From positions 186,001-250,000 of the forward strand of contig NZ_CP128477.1 of the NCBI RefSeq assembly GCF_030369675.1: 64,000 nt of DNA. Reading direction: 5' to 3'. Both the position numbers and the translations under genes were made by a program. Source of the stretch: Peteryoungia algae. GTDB lineage: Bacteria > Pseudomonadota > Alphaproteobacteria > Rhizobiales > Rhizobiaceae. Positions 33,720-42,293 of the stretch are shown here, piece by piece. Below the pieces are notes generated by a model that did not search any database, was not told the DNA's origin, and saw nothing but the letters and a program-made list of their open reading frames with translations. The number at the start of each line of letters is the position of its first letter. Position 1 is the first letter of the stretch.

Positions 33720-34925
33720 ATGTTGTTCTGGATCATCTCCGCCCTGCTGACGGTCGTTGTCGCCGTCATCCTGCTCTCTCCGCTGATGCGAGCATCGGCC
33801 CGTGCATCCCTTTATGACGAGGGCGAGGCGGCTGTTTATCGTGACCAGCTGCGCGAACTGGAGCGGGACAAGGCGACAGGCCTGATATCCGCCGATGACG
33901 CCGACTATGCGCGCGCCGAAATCGGCCGCCGTCTGCTGGCGGTCGCCGGCCGTGCGACGACCGGCGAGGCGGCAACCGAACGGGCGTTCGAAGCCGCCGC
34001 AGCCGCGCCTGTTGCGCGCCGTCGCTACGGGCTCTCCCAGGCCTTCATCCTCCTCTGTCTTCCCGTCATCGGGCTCGCGGGCTATCTCGAAATCGGGAGC
34101 CCCGGCACGCCCGATGCGCCGCTCGCCGCCCGGATCGAAAATCCCGGCGATGACGTTGGTCTGCTCGTGGCCAAGGTCGAGCGGCATCTGGCGAGCAATC
34201 CTGAAGACGGCAATGGCTGGAACGTGCTGGCGCCCGTCTATTTCCGCATCGGCCGTTTGCCGGATGCCGAGATTGCCTATCGCAATGCGATCCGCATTCT
34301 GGGGCCCGATGCCGAGCGCATGAATGGCCTTGGCGAAACGCTGGTTCTGCGCAGTGACGGGATCGTCACGGACGATGCGCAGATGGCTTTCCAGGCAGCG
34401 CTGAAGCTCGAGCCGAACAATCCGCGTGCGGATTTCTATCTGGCCTTGGCGCTGGAGCAGTCCGGTCGTCGTGCCGAAGCTCTGGCCGCCTTCCAGGCGA
34501 TTGCCACAGCCTCACCGCCAACCGCACCCTGGATGTCGCTGGTCAACCAGCACATTGCTGCCAACAGCGCCGGAGTGCCGCTCGCCAACGCCCCAGCGGC
34601 ATCGGTGCAGCCGACGGCTCCGGCAGCACTCGGCAATCCCTCGGCAGACGACATTGCCAATGCGCAAGCGATGTCGGAAGACGACCGCAGCGAGATGATC
34701 CGCGGCATGGTGGCGAGCCTCGATGCGCGGCTGAAGGAAGACCCCAACAATTTCGAGGGCTGGATGCGGCTCGTCCGCTCCTATGCCATGCTGAAGGACA
34801 AGGAACGGGCGCAAGCCGCGCTGAAGGATGGCCTCAAGGCCTTCCCGGCTGACGGCGCCGAGGGCCAGCAGTTGATCGCCATGGCGACGGAACTCGGCCT
34901 TGATGTCGAGGAGGTGAGCCAATGA
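33720..34925 (+). CDS. ccmI: Cytochrome c maturation protein CcmI (CycH)
   Basis: A 401-residue membrane protein that delivers apocytochrome c to the haem ligation complex. It starts [20 protein letters not shown], then the conserved segment [20 protein letters not shown], a second membrane helix around residues 108-126, and TPR repeats in the periplasmic part (for example [20 protein letters not shown]). The ATG at 33720 is preferred to a TTG at 33711. It is the first gene of the operon ccmI-ccmE-ccmF-ccmH, each overlapping the next. Confidence 0.92.
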   Translation: MLFWIISALLTVVVAVILLSPLMRASARASLYDEGEAAVYRDQLRELERDKATGLISADDADYARAEIGRRLLAVAGRATTGEAATERAFEAAAAAPVARRRYGLSQAFILLCLPVIGLAGYLEIGSPGTPDAPLAARIENPGDDVGLLVAKVERHLASNPEDGNGWNVLAPVYFRIGRLPDAEIAYRNAIRILGPDAERMNGLGETLVLRSDGIVTDDAQMAFQAALKLEPNNPRADFYLALALEQSGRRAEALAAFQAIATASPPTAPWMSLVNQHIAANSAGVPLANAPAASVQPTAPAALGNPSADDIANAQAMSEDDRSEMIRGMVASLDARLKEDPNNFEGWMRLVRSYAMLKDKERAQAALKDGLKAFPADGAEGQQLIAMATELGLDVEEVSQ

Positions 34926-35374
34926 CCCGCAAACAGAAACGTCTGGCTGTGATTGCCGGTGGCATGGGGTTCATCCTGACGGCCGTGCTTTTGATCATGT
35001 TCGCCTTCGGACAGTCGATCGCCTATTTCTACGTTCCCGGTGATCTCGCCAAGGCCGATCTGCAGCCGGGCACCCGCATTCGCCTAGGGGGCCTGGTCGA
35101 AACCGGCTCGGTCGTGCGGGGCGAGGGATCGACCATCACTTTCACCGTCACCGATACGCTGAGCGAACTTCCCGTCACCTATACCGGTATCTTGCCCGAC
35201 CTGTTCCGCGAGGGGCAGGGCGTGGTGGCGGAAGGCCGGTTCGAGGGCATGGGCAAGGTCTTCGTGGCCGATACCGTGCTTGCCAAGCATGACGAGACCT
35301 ATATGCCGAAGGATGTGGCCGATCGTCTGAAGGCGCAAGGGGTGGAACTCAGCGGCAAGGAAGAGATCCGATGA
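34922..35374 (+). CDS. ccmE: Haem chaperone CcmE (CycJ)
   Basis: A 150-residue periplasmic haem chaperone held by one N-terminal membrane helix (about residues 9-30). It covalently carries haem to CcmF through the His in AKHDETYMP near residue 121, followed by the Tyr of the conserved H-x-x-x-Y pattern. Segments [14 protein letters not shown] and [20 protein letters not shown] are typical of the family. Start and stop overlap ccmI and ccmF (ATGA). Confidence 0.95.
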   Translation: MTRKQKRLAVIAGGMGFILTAVLLIMFAFGQSIAYFYVPGDLAKADLQPGTRIRLGGLVETGSVVRGEGSTITFTVTDTLSELPVTYTGILPDLFREGQGVVAEGRFEGMGKVFVADTVLAKHDETYMPKDVADRLKAQGVELSGKEEIR

Positions 35375-37359
35375 TCATCGAGCTTGGCCATTATGCCCTC
35401 GTGCTGGCACTCGCCACCTGTCTGGTCGTCTCCATCCTGCCCGTCATCGGCGCCCGCCGCGGGGATGCGGCAATGATGGCCGTCGCGACAACAGGGACCT
35501 ATGCGCTCTTCCTGCTCGTCGCCTTTTCCTTCGCGGTTCTTACCTACGGCTACGTCGTCTCCGATTTCTCGGTGCAGAACGTCTTCCAGAATTCGCACTC
35601 TCTCAAGCCGATGATCTACAAGGTCTCCGGCGTCTGGGGAAACCATGAGGGCTCGATGCTGCTCTGGGTGCTGATCCTGACGCTGTTCAGCGCCATGGTC
35701 GCCTTCTTCGGCACCAACCTGCCGGACCGCCTGAAGGCCAACGTGCTGGCCGTGCAAGCCTGGATCACGACGGCCTTTACCCTCTTCATTCTCCTGACCT
35801 CGAACCCCTTCGCCCGCCTGTCGCCCATTCCGGCCGAAGGACAGGATCTCAATCCCGTCCTGCAGGATATCGGCCTCGCGATCCATCCGCCGCTGCTCTA
35901 TCTCGGCTATGTCGGTTTCTCCGTCTGTTTCTCCTTTGCGATCGCCGCCTTGATGGACGGCCGCATCGATGCGGCCTGGGCGCGCTGGGTGCGGCCCTGG
36001 ACGCTGGCGGCCTGGGTGTTCCTGACGGCCGGCATCTCCATGGGCTCCTACTGGGCCTATTACGAACTCGGCTGGGGCGGCTGGTGGTTCTGGGATCCGG
36101 TCGAAAACGCCTCCTTCATGCCCTGGCTTGCGGGCACGGCCCTTCTGCATTCGGCGCTGGTCATGGAAAAGCGCGATGCCTTGAAGATCTGGACGGTGCT
36201 GCTCGCCATCATCGCCTTCTCGCTGTCGCTGCTCGGCACCTTCCTGGTGCGGTCTGGCGTGCTGACCTCCGTGCATGCCTTCGCGACAGATCCGACGCGC
36301 GGTGTTTTCATCCTCGGCATTCTCGTCATCTTCATCGGCGGGGCCTTCACCCTCTTTGCGCTGCGCGCACCGATGCTGAAGGCCGGCGGCCTGTTCCAGC
36401 CGATCTCGCGCGAGGGGGCGCTCGTCCTCAACAACCTGATCCTCACTGTCTCCACCGCGTCTGTTCTGATCGGCACGCTTTATCCGCTGCTTCTGGAAAC
36501 GCTGACGGGTGAAAAGATTTCGGTCGGTCCGCCCTTCTTCAACATCACCTTCGGGCTTCTGATGATCCCGCTGCTTCTGGCCGTGCCCTTCGGGCCGTTT
36601 CTCGCCTGGAAGCGCGGCGATCTGCTCGGGGCTCTGCAGCGCCTCTACGTGGCGGCCGCACTCTCTCTCGTTCTCGGACTTGGCCTCTGGTACGCGCAGA
36701 ATGGCGGTCCCGTCATGGCAGTGGGAGGCCTTGCGCTCGCCTTCTTCGTCATGGGGGGAGCGATCGCCGATCTCTGGTACAGGGCAGGCTTCGGCACGCA
36801 TCCGCTGTCGACCGCCTGGAGCCGCCTCAAGGGCCTGCCGCGGTCCGCCTTCGGCACAGCGCTGGCGCATTTCGGCATGGGTGTGACCGTGCTCGGCGTC
36901 GTGGCCGTGACCACCTTCGAGACGGAAACCGTGGTCGAGATGAAGCCCGGCATGACGGCGGAGGCCGGCGGTTATGTCGTGACGTTCGACGGCATTCGCG
37001 CCGCGACCGGACCGAACTACACGGAGGATCAGGGACACTTCACCATCCGCGAGGGCGGTGTCGAGGTGGCCGATGTCTGGTCGTCGAAGCGGCTCTACAC
37101 GGCGCGCCAGATGCCAACCACGGAGGCCGGCATCGTCACTTTCGGCTTCAGCCAGCTCTATGTGTCGCTGGGTGACCCGATGGCAGACGGCGGTATCGTG
37201 GTGCGCGTGTGGTGGAAACCCTGGATCCTCTGCATCTGGTACGGCACTCTCGTGATGATGGCGGGCGGTATCGTCTCGCTCTCGGACCGCAGACTGCGCG
37301 TTGGCGCGCCGAAGCGGGCCAAGGTGGCGGCAAAGCCGGCTCTGGAGGCTGCGGAGTGA
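35371..37359 (+). CDS. ccmF: Haem lyase subunit CcmF (CycK)
   Basis: A 662-residue integral membrane protein with about fifteen membrane segments. It contains the tryptophan-rich haem-handling motif [18 protein letters not shown] and the conserved region [17 protein letters not shown]. With CcmH and CcmI it joins haem to the CxxCH sites of apocytochromes in the periplasm. The length is standard. Confidence 0.96.
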   Translation: MIIELGHYALVLALATCLVVSILPVIGARRGDAAMMAVATTGTYALFLLVAFSFAVLTYGYVVSDFSVQNVFQNSHSLKPMIYKVSGVWGNHEGSMLLWVLILTLFSAMVAFFGTNLPDRLKANVLAVQAWITTAFTLFILLTSNPFARLSPIPAEGQDLNPVLQDIGLAIHPPLLYLGYVGFSVCFSFAIAALMDGRIDAAWARWVRPWTLAAWVFLTAGISMGSYWAYYELGWGGWWFWDPVENASFMPWLAGTALLHSALVMEKRDALKIWTVLLAIIAFSLSLLGTFLVRSGVLTSVHAFATDPTRGVFILGILVIFIGGAFTLFALRAPMLKAGGLFQPISREGALVLNNLILTVSTASVLIGTLYPLLLETLTGEKISVGPPFFNITFGLLMIPLLLAVPFGPFLAWKRGDLLGALQRLYVAAALSLVLGLGLWYAQNGGPVMAVGGLALAFFVMGGAIADLWYRAGFGTHPLSTAWSRLKGLPRSAFGTALAHFGMGVTVLGVVAVTTFETETVVEMKPGMTAEAGGYVVTFDGIRAATGPNYTEDQGHFTIREGGVEVADVWSSKRLYTARQMPTTEAGIVTFGFSQLYVSLGDPMADGGIVVRVWWKPWILCIWYGTLVMMAGGIVSLSDRRLRVGAPKRAKVAAKPALEAAE

Positions 37360-37421
37360 TGGGCTGGTTTCAGAAGATTGCCCCACTTGCAGCTGCCGCC
37401 GGCTTCTTCCTGCAAGCGGAA

Positions 37422-37501
37422 GGAGGGGCGAGACCGCCGATGTCGACCATGTCTTCTCCCCGCTTGCTGACAGAGGGTCTGGCGGAGGGGCGAAGCCGCC
37501 G
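37422..37501. repeat. Imperfect direct repeats between ccmF and ccmH
   Basis: Two 18-base copies (37422-37439 and 37484-37501), GGAGGGGCGA followed by GACCGCCG or AGCCGCCG, 16 of 18 identical and 62 bases apart, flanking a short TTCTCCCC element. They resemble rhizobial mosaic-repeat pieces and are read through by an in-frame extension of ccmH. Confidence 0.5.
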
Positions 37502-37502
37502 G

Positions 37503-37958
37503 ATGCTGCGTTGCCTGTTCATCCTGCTGGCCCTCCTTCTGACCCCCATTCATGCCTTCGCGGTCAATCCGGACGAAGTGCTGGCCGATCCGGTGCTCGA
37601 GCAGCGTGCGCGGGCGCTGTCGGCGGAACTGCGCTGCATGGTCTGCCAGAACCAGTCGATCGACGATTCCAACGCCGAACTCGCCCGCGATCTGCGCGTG
37701 GTGGTGCGCGAGCGGCTGGTGGGTGGCGATAGCGACGAGCAGGTGCTGGACTATGTCGTGTCGCGCTATGGGGAATTCGTGCTTCTGAAGCCGCGACTGA
37801 GTGTCCGTACGATCGGGCTCTGGGGCGCACCGGCGGCGCTCGCCATTATCGGTCTGATCGTGGCTGTGGTCTATACGCGCCGACGCGCTGTGCAGCCCGT
37901 GGCAAAGCTGTCGCCGGACGAGGAAGCGCGGCTCGGCAAGCTGCTGGATCGGGACTAG
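37503..37958 (+). CDS. ccmH: Cytochrome c maturation thiol protein CcmH (CycL)
   Basis: A 151-residue periplasmic protein with a signal segment [20 protein letters not shown] and the redox motif [19 protein letters not shown], which reduces the apocytochrome CxxCH thiols before haem attachment. A second membrane helix lies near residues 100-120. The start at 37503 gives the usual length and a proper N-terminal signal. An ATG at 37359 overlaps the ccmF stop and would add 48 residues encoded by repeat sequence. Confidence 0.92.
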   Translation: MLRCLFILLALLLTPIHAFAVNPDEVLADPVLEQRARALSAELRCMVCQNQSIDDSNAELARDLRVVVRERLVGGDSDEQVLDYVVSRYGEFVLLKPRLSVRTIGLWGAPAALAIIGLIVAVVYTRRRAVQPVAKLSPDEEARLGKLLDRD

Positions 37959-38419
37959 TCAAGGGCGCTTCCAGATCGGCGTCGTCAGCCAGCGCCATGC
38001 CCGGCGGCCGCCCGCGACCATGGCGGATCGTCAGGACACGCTGGCCGCGCCGATCTCGAGGTGGATCAGATCGTCTCCGGCAACGAACCGCCTTTGCGCC
38101 GCAAATACTCTCTTGCGCGGGGCGAAAAGTGCCCTGGCGCGTGACTGCGCCCGGCGTGAAGGTCGAACACCAGTCGAAGCGTGAGCGGATCTGACAGCCG
38201 CTGTTTCGATAGCGCTTACTGTTCCGGTTTCAGGACGGACAAATGCGTCAGCCGGGACCGGGTCCACGACAGGCGTACCTGTCGACGAACATTACGAAGA
38301 ATTCATCTGCCGTACAGTTCGCCGTAACCTGACAGCTCCTATATCTCTCCTCATCCACCGCTTCCCGCCGCCAGATTGGCCGGCGGCTCCAGTCAGATGA
38401 ACAGATGAAGGTAGATCAC
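37959..38419. other. Intergenic region before degP, with one palindrome
   Basis: About 460 bases without a convincing gene. It holds a perfect palindrome GACAGGCGTACCTGTC at 38268-38283 and, further on, two CCGTA blocks about one helical turn apart, before degP. The degP promoter must lie here; DegP genes are often under envelope-stress control, but no specific box could be identified. Confidence 0.45.
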
Positions 38420-39967
38420 ATGTCCAAGAACAAAGGTCGTTCGTTGCAGTCGATCCTGAAGACCTCCACCACCGCCGGCCTCACCGCCATGATGCTGGTG
38501 ACGGCCGCCCCCTTCGCCGCCGTGCCGGCGCTTGCCGCACCGGTTGAAGTGGACGCGCCGCAGGTGCCGAGCTTTGGTGATGTCGTGCAGGCCGTCCTGC
38601 CGGCCGTCGTGTCCGTCCGGGTCCAGTCGAACGTTCAGCCGGCATCGTCCGACGAAAGCAATTTTTCCTTCAACTTTGGCGGTCGCAGCTTCGAGGATCT
38701 GCCGGATGATCACCCGTTGAAGCGCTTCTTCCGCGAATTCGGTGGTCCAGGCATGGAAGGTGGTCCGCAGGAGCGTGGCCCGCGTGCCGAGCGTGGTCCG
38801 GGTCGCCTGCGTCCGACCGCACAGGGGTCCGGCTTCTTCATCTCCGAAGACGGCTATGTCGTCACCAACAACCACGTCATCGACGACGGCGCCGCCTTCA
38901 CCATCGTGATGAACGACGGCAAGGAATACGACGCCAAGCTGGTCGGCAAGGATAGCCGCACGGACCTGGCGCTGCTCAAGGTCGACGAACCCGACACGAA
39001 GTTCACCTATGTGAAGTTCGCCGATGACGAGAAGGTCCGCGTCGGTGACTGGGTCGTCGCCGTCGGCAATCCCTTTGGCCTCGGTGGCACCGTGACTGCC
39101 GGTATCATTTCGGCCCGTGGCCGCAATATCGGCTCCGGCCCCTATGACGACTACCTGCAGATCGATGCCGCCGTGAACCGCGGCAATTCGGGTGGACCCG
39201 GCTTCAACCTGAACGGCGAAGTCGTCGGTATCAACACGGCGATCTTCTCGCCCTCGGGCGGCAATGTGGGCATCGCCTTTGCGATCCCGGCCTCGGTCGC
39301 GACTGACGTCATCGCCAAGCTCAAGGAAAGCGGCACGGTTTCGCGCGGCTGGCTCGGCGTTCAGATCCAGCCCGTGACCAAGGACATCGCCGACAGCCTC
39401 GGCCTTGCCGAGGATAGTGGCGCCCTGGTCGTTGCCCCGCAGGCCGGTTCGCCCGGTGAAGCGGCCGGCATCAAGCAGGGCGACGTGGTGACGGCCGTCA
39501 ATGGTGACCCGGTCAAGGATCCGCGTGATCTGGCCCGCCGCATCGGAGCCTTTGCACCCGACACGACGATCGACGTCTCGCTCTGGCGCGATGGCAGGGC
39601 AACCGAGGTCAAGGTCAAGCTCGGCGAACTGCCGGCCGACCAGGCAGCAAGTGCCGAGACCGAGAACAATGCGGCCCCGGCGCCGGAAGCCGAGCAGGAA
39701 CTGTCGAGCCTCGGCCTTTCTGTTCGTCCGGCCGAAGACGGGAAGGGCCTTGCCATCGTCGATGTCGATCCCGACAGCGACGCCGCTGACAAGGGCCTGA
39801 AGTCGGGCGAGACGATCACCTCGGTCAACAACCAGGAAGTCTCGTCTGCGGCCGACGTGCAGAAGGTTCTCGACCAGGCCAAGAAGGACGGCCGCACCCG
39901 GGCGCTCTTCCAGGTCGAATCGGAGAATGGCAGCCGCTTCGTGGCGCTTCCAATCAACCAGGGCTGA
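38420..39967 (+). CDS. degP: Periplasmic Do-family serine protease DegP
   Basis: A 515-residue HtrA-type protease and chaperone for misfolded envelope proteins. After a signal peptide ending near ALA-AP come the catalytic His152 (NNHVIDDG), Asp182 (DSRTDLALL) and Ser257 (GNSGGPGF), followed by two PDZ domains (around VAPQAGSPGEAAGIKQGDVV and VDPDSDAADKGLKSGETI). The linker at residues 85-135 is rich in Gly, Pro, Glu and Arg. ATG 38420 is preferred to 38405 because AAGG lies 8 bases before it. A terminator follows, then the two-component genes. Confidence 0.94.
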   Translation: MSKNKGRSLQSILKTSTTAGLTAMMLVTAAPFAAVPALAAPVEVDAPQVPSFGDVVQAVLPAVVSVRVQSNVQPASSDESNFSFNFGGRSFEDLPDDHPLKRFFREFGGPGMEGGPQERGPRAERGPGRLRPTAQGSGFFISEDGYVVTNNHVIDDGAAFTIVMNDGKEYDAKLVGKDSRTDLALLKVDEPDTKFTYVKFADDEKVRVGDWVVAVGNPFGLGGTVTAGIISARGRNIGSGPYDDYLQIDAAVNRGNSGGPGFNLNGEVVGINTAIFSPSGGNVGIAFAIPASVATDVIAKLKESGTVSRGWLGVQIQPVTKDIADSLGLAEDSGALVVAPQAGSPGEAAGIKQGDVVTAVNGDPVKDPRDLARRIGAFAPDTTIDVSLWRDGRATEVKVKLGELPADQAASAETENNAAPAPEAEQELSSLGLSVRPAEDGKGLAIVDVDPDSDAADKGLKSGETITSVNNQEVSSAADVQKVLDQAKKDGRTRALFQVESENGSRFVALPINQG

Positions 39968-39979
39968 TTGTGATGTGAC

Positions 39980-40025
39980 AAGGGGCGCCGGCGGTCTAAG
40001 GCCGGCGGCGCCCCTTGTCGTTTTC
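39980..40025 (+). terminator. Terminator after degP
   Basis: Long stem AAGGGGCGCCG (39980-39990) with CGGCGCCCCTT (40006-40016), followed by a T-rich stretch. The inner loop can pair further (CCGGC blocks). Confidence 0.75.
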
Positions 40026-40064
40026 GACGGTCGGTGACCGTCTGGTGTCAGGAAAGGACGAAGC

Positions 40065-40823
40065 ATGGGGATCGTGGAACAGGGACAGCCGGACACCGGC
40101 GAAACCGGCTATACGGTGGCGGATGCCGAGGCTAATGTCGCGCGCATGAAGATACTTGTCATCGAAGACGACCTGGAAGCCGCAGCCTACATGACCAAGG
40201 CCTTTCGCGAGGCCGGCATTGTCGCCGATCACGCGAGTGACGGCGAAAGCGGTCTTTTCATGGGCACGGAAAATACCTACGACGTCATGGTCGTCGACCG
40301 TATGCTGCCGCGTCGGGATGGCCTTTCGGTCATCAGCGAGCTGCGCAAGCGTGGCATCGATACGCCGGTTCTCATCCTGTCTGCCCTCGGCCAGGTGGAC
40401 GACCGTGTGACGGGTCTGCGCGCCGGCGGGGACGACTACCTGCCCAAACCCTACGCCTTTTCCGAATTGCTCGCCCGTGTCGAGGTGCTCGGCCGCCGCA
40501 AGGGCAAGCCCGAGCAGGACATGGCCTATCGCGTCGGTGATCTCGAACTCGACCGTCTGTCACACGAGGTGAAGCGGGCCGGCAAGGAAATCCTGTTGCA
40601 GCCGCGCGAATTCCGCCTGCTGGAATATCTGATGAAAAATGCCGGCCAGGTGGTGACCCGCACCATGCTGCTTGAAAACGTCTGGGACTATCACTTCGAC
40701 CCGCAGACCAATGTCATCGACGTGCATGTCTCGCGCCTGCGGTCGAAGATCGAGAAGGATTTCGACCGGCCGCTCCTGAAGACCGTGCGGGGTGCCGGTT
40801 ACATGATCAAGGACGAAGGCTGA
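40065..40823 (+). CDS. OmpR-family response regulator
   Basis: A 252-residue regulator: receiver domain with the phosphorylated Asp in VMVVDRMLPRRDG (residue 78 here, or 51 if counted from ATG 40146) and a winged-helix DNA-binding domain ending VIDVHVSRLRSKIEKDF. ATG 40065 has AAGGACG before it, while the family-typical MKILVIEDD start at 40146 has no ribosome binding site; the first 27 residues are thus uncertain. Target genes are unknown; position after degP suggests envelope stress. The next gene starts two bases after the stop. Confidence 0.88.
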   Translation: MGIVEQGQPDTGETGYTVADAEANVARMKILVIEDDLEAAAYMTKAFREAGIVADHASDGESGLFMGTENTYDVMVVDRMLPRRDGLSVISELRKRGIDTPVLILSALGQVDDRVTGLRAGGDDYLPKPYAFSELLARVEVLGRRKGKPEQDMAYRVGDLELDRLSHEVKRAGKEILLQPREFRLLEYLMKNAGQVVTRTMLLENVWDYHFDPQTNVIDVHVSRLRSKIEKDFDRPLLKTVRGAGYMIKDEG

Positions 40824-40824
40824 C

Positions 40825-42240
40825 ATGCGGCTGAAGTCCCGTCTCGGGGTGCTGGCCAAGTCCACGGCCGTCCGGCTTTCCGCGCTCTACATCATTCTTT
40901 TCGCGCTGTGCGCCGCCTTCCTCGTCTTCTACGTGACGGGGCTTGCCGAGCGTATCATGAACAATCAGACGCGTGAGGCGCTGCGCCAGGACGTGACCGA
41001 GATCCAGGGCGCTTTCGAGCGCGGCGGGATCAACCAGCTCCTGCGGACCCTGGAACGTCGCGCGCGGCAGCCGGGTGCCAATCTCTACGTGATTGCAAGC
41101 CCGACCGGCGAGATCCTCGCCGGCAATGTCGCCTCGCTGCAGCCCGGCGTCTTCGACGAGGAGGGCTGGACCAATTTCCCCTTCCGCTACCAGCGCTATA
41201 CCGACAGTGGCGTTGCGAAGCGTCATCTGGCGACCGGGCATGTCTTCGTCCTGGAGAACGGCATCCGGGTTCTGGTCGGCCGCGACCTTGGCGAGCCCGG
41301 CAAGCTGCGCCAGCTGGTGCGGCAGGCGTTGATGGTGGCGCTGCTGATCATGGGAGTCGGTGCGGTGGTCATCTGGTTTGCCATTGGCCGCAATGCGCTC
41401 AAACGCATCGACCGAGTCTCGGCGGCCAGTCAGAAGATCATTTCAGGCGATCTGTCGCAGCGTCTGCCGGTTTCCGGTTCAGGCGACGAGTTCGATCGCT
41501 TGTCCTCGTCCCTGAACGAGATGCTGGGGCGGATCGAGCAATTGAACGAAGGCCTGAGACAGGTCTCCGACAACATCGCCCATGACCTGAAGACACCGTT
41601 GACACGCCTGCGCAACAAGGCGGCCGACGCATTGGACGAGGACGATGCGCAGGCGAGAAGAGCGGCGCTGGAGACGATCATCTCCGAATCCGACCAGCTG
41701 ATCCGGACGTTCAACGCGCTGCTGATGATCTCCCGCGTCGAAGCCGGGTCGATCGCGGCCGAGCTGACTGACATCGACATTTCCACCATCGCTGCCGACA
41801 GTGCCGAACTCTACGAACCCGTGGCGGAAGAGGCGGGACAGGTCATGGTCTGCGAGATCGCACAAGGACTATCGGTTCGGGGAAATCGCGAACTCGTGGG
41901 TCAGGCGATCGCCAATCTGATCGACAATGCGATCAAGTATGGCAGCCAGGGCGATGCGGGGTCCGAGATCCGCGTGCGCGTGGCGCGTGGCGACACTGGC
42001 CTGGAAATCTCAGTCTCCGATCAGGGAGCCGGCATTGCCGAAGACAAGCGGGCCGAGGTGGTCAAGCGCTTCGTCAGGCTGGATAAGAGCCGCTCGAAAC
42101 CGGGCACAGGATTGGGACTCTCTCTGGTCGAGGCGATCATGGCCCTGCATGGCGGGCGGCTTGTCCTCTCCGACACCCGCAGCCATCCCGACCATCCGGG
42201 CCTGACGGCGACGATGGTCTTTCCCGGAATGAGGCCGTAA
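40825..42240 (+). CDS. Membrane sensor histidine kinase
   Basis: A 471-residue kinase partnered with the upstream regulator. Two membrane segments (about residues 17-38 and 168-190) enclose a periplasmic sensor of about 130 residues, followed by HAMP, phospho-acceptor His253 (NIAHDLKTPLTRL), N box NLIDNAIKYG, and G boxes SDQGAGI and GTGLGLSLVEAI. The stimulus cannot be told. In Sinorhizobium the same pair lies between degP and glnE. Confidence 0.9.
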   Translation: MRLKSRLGVLAKSTAVRLSALYIILFALCAAFLVFYVTGLAERIMNNQTREALRQDVTEIQGAFERGGINQLLRTLERRARQPGANLYVIASPTGEILAGNVASLQPGVFDEEGWTNFPFRYQRYTDSGVAKRHLATGHVFVLENGIRVLVGRDLGEPGKLRQLVRQALMVALLIMGVGAVVIWFAIGRNALKRIDRVSAASQKIISGDLSQRLPVSGSGDEFDRLSSSLNEMLGRIEQLNEGLRQVSDNIAHDLKTPLTRLRNKAADALDEDDAQARRAALETIISESDQLIRTFNALLMISRVEAGSIAAELTDIDISTIAADSAELYEPVAEEAGQVMVCEIAQGLSVRGNRELVGQAIANLIDNAIKYGSQGDAGSEIRVRVARGDTGLEISVSDQGAGIAEDKRAEVVKRFVRLDKSRSKPGTGLGLSLVEAIMALHGGRLVLSDTRSHPDHPGLTATMVFPGMRP

Positions 42241-42293
42241 CCTATCCGGGCTCGAGATTCGCCAGGCAATCTCGGCCGGGAGAGGAGGCGCTG

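Noticed and set aside
35299..37386. 695-codon frame antisense to ccmF
   Set aside because: Charged low-complexity product typical of the complement of a GC-rich membrane protein gene.
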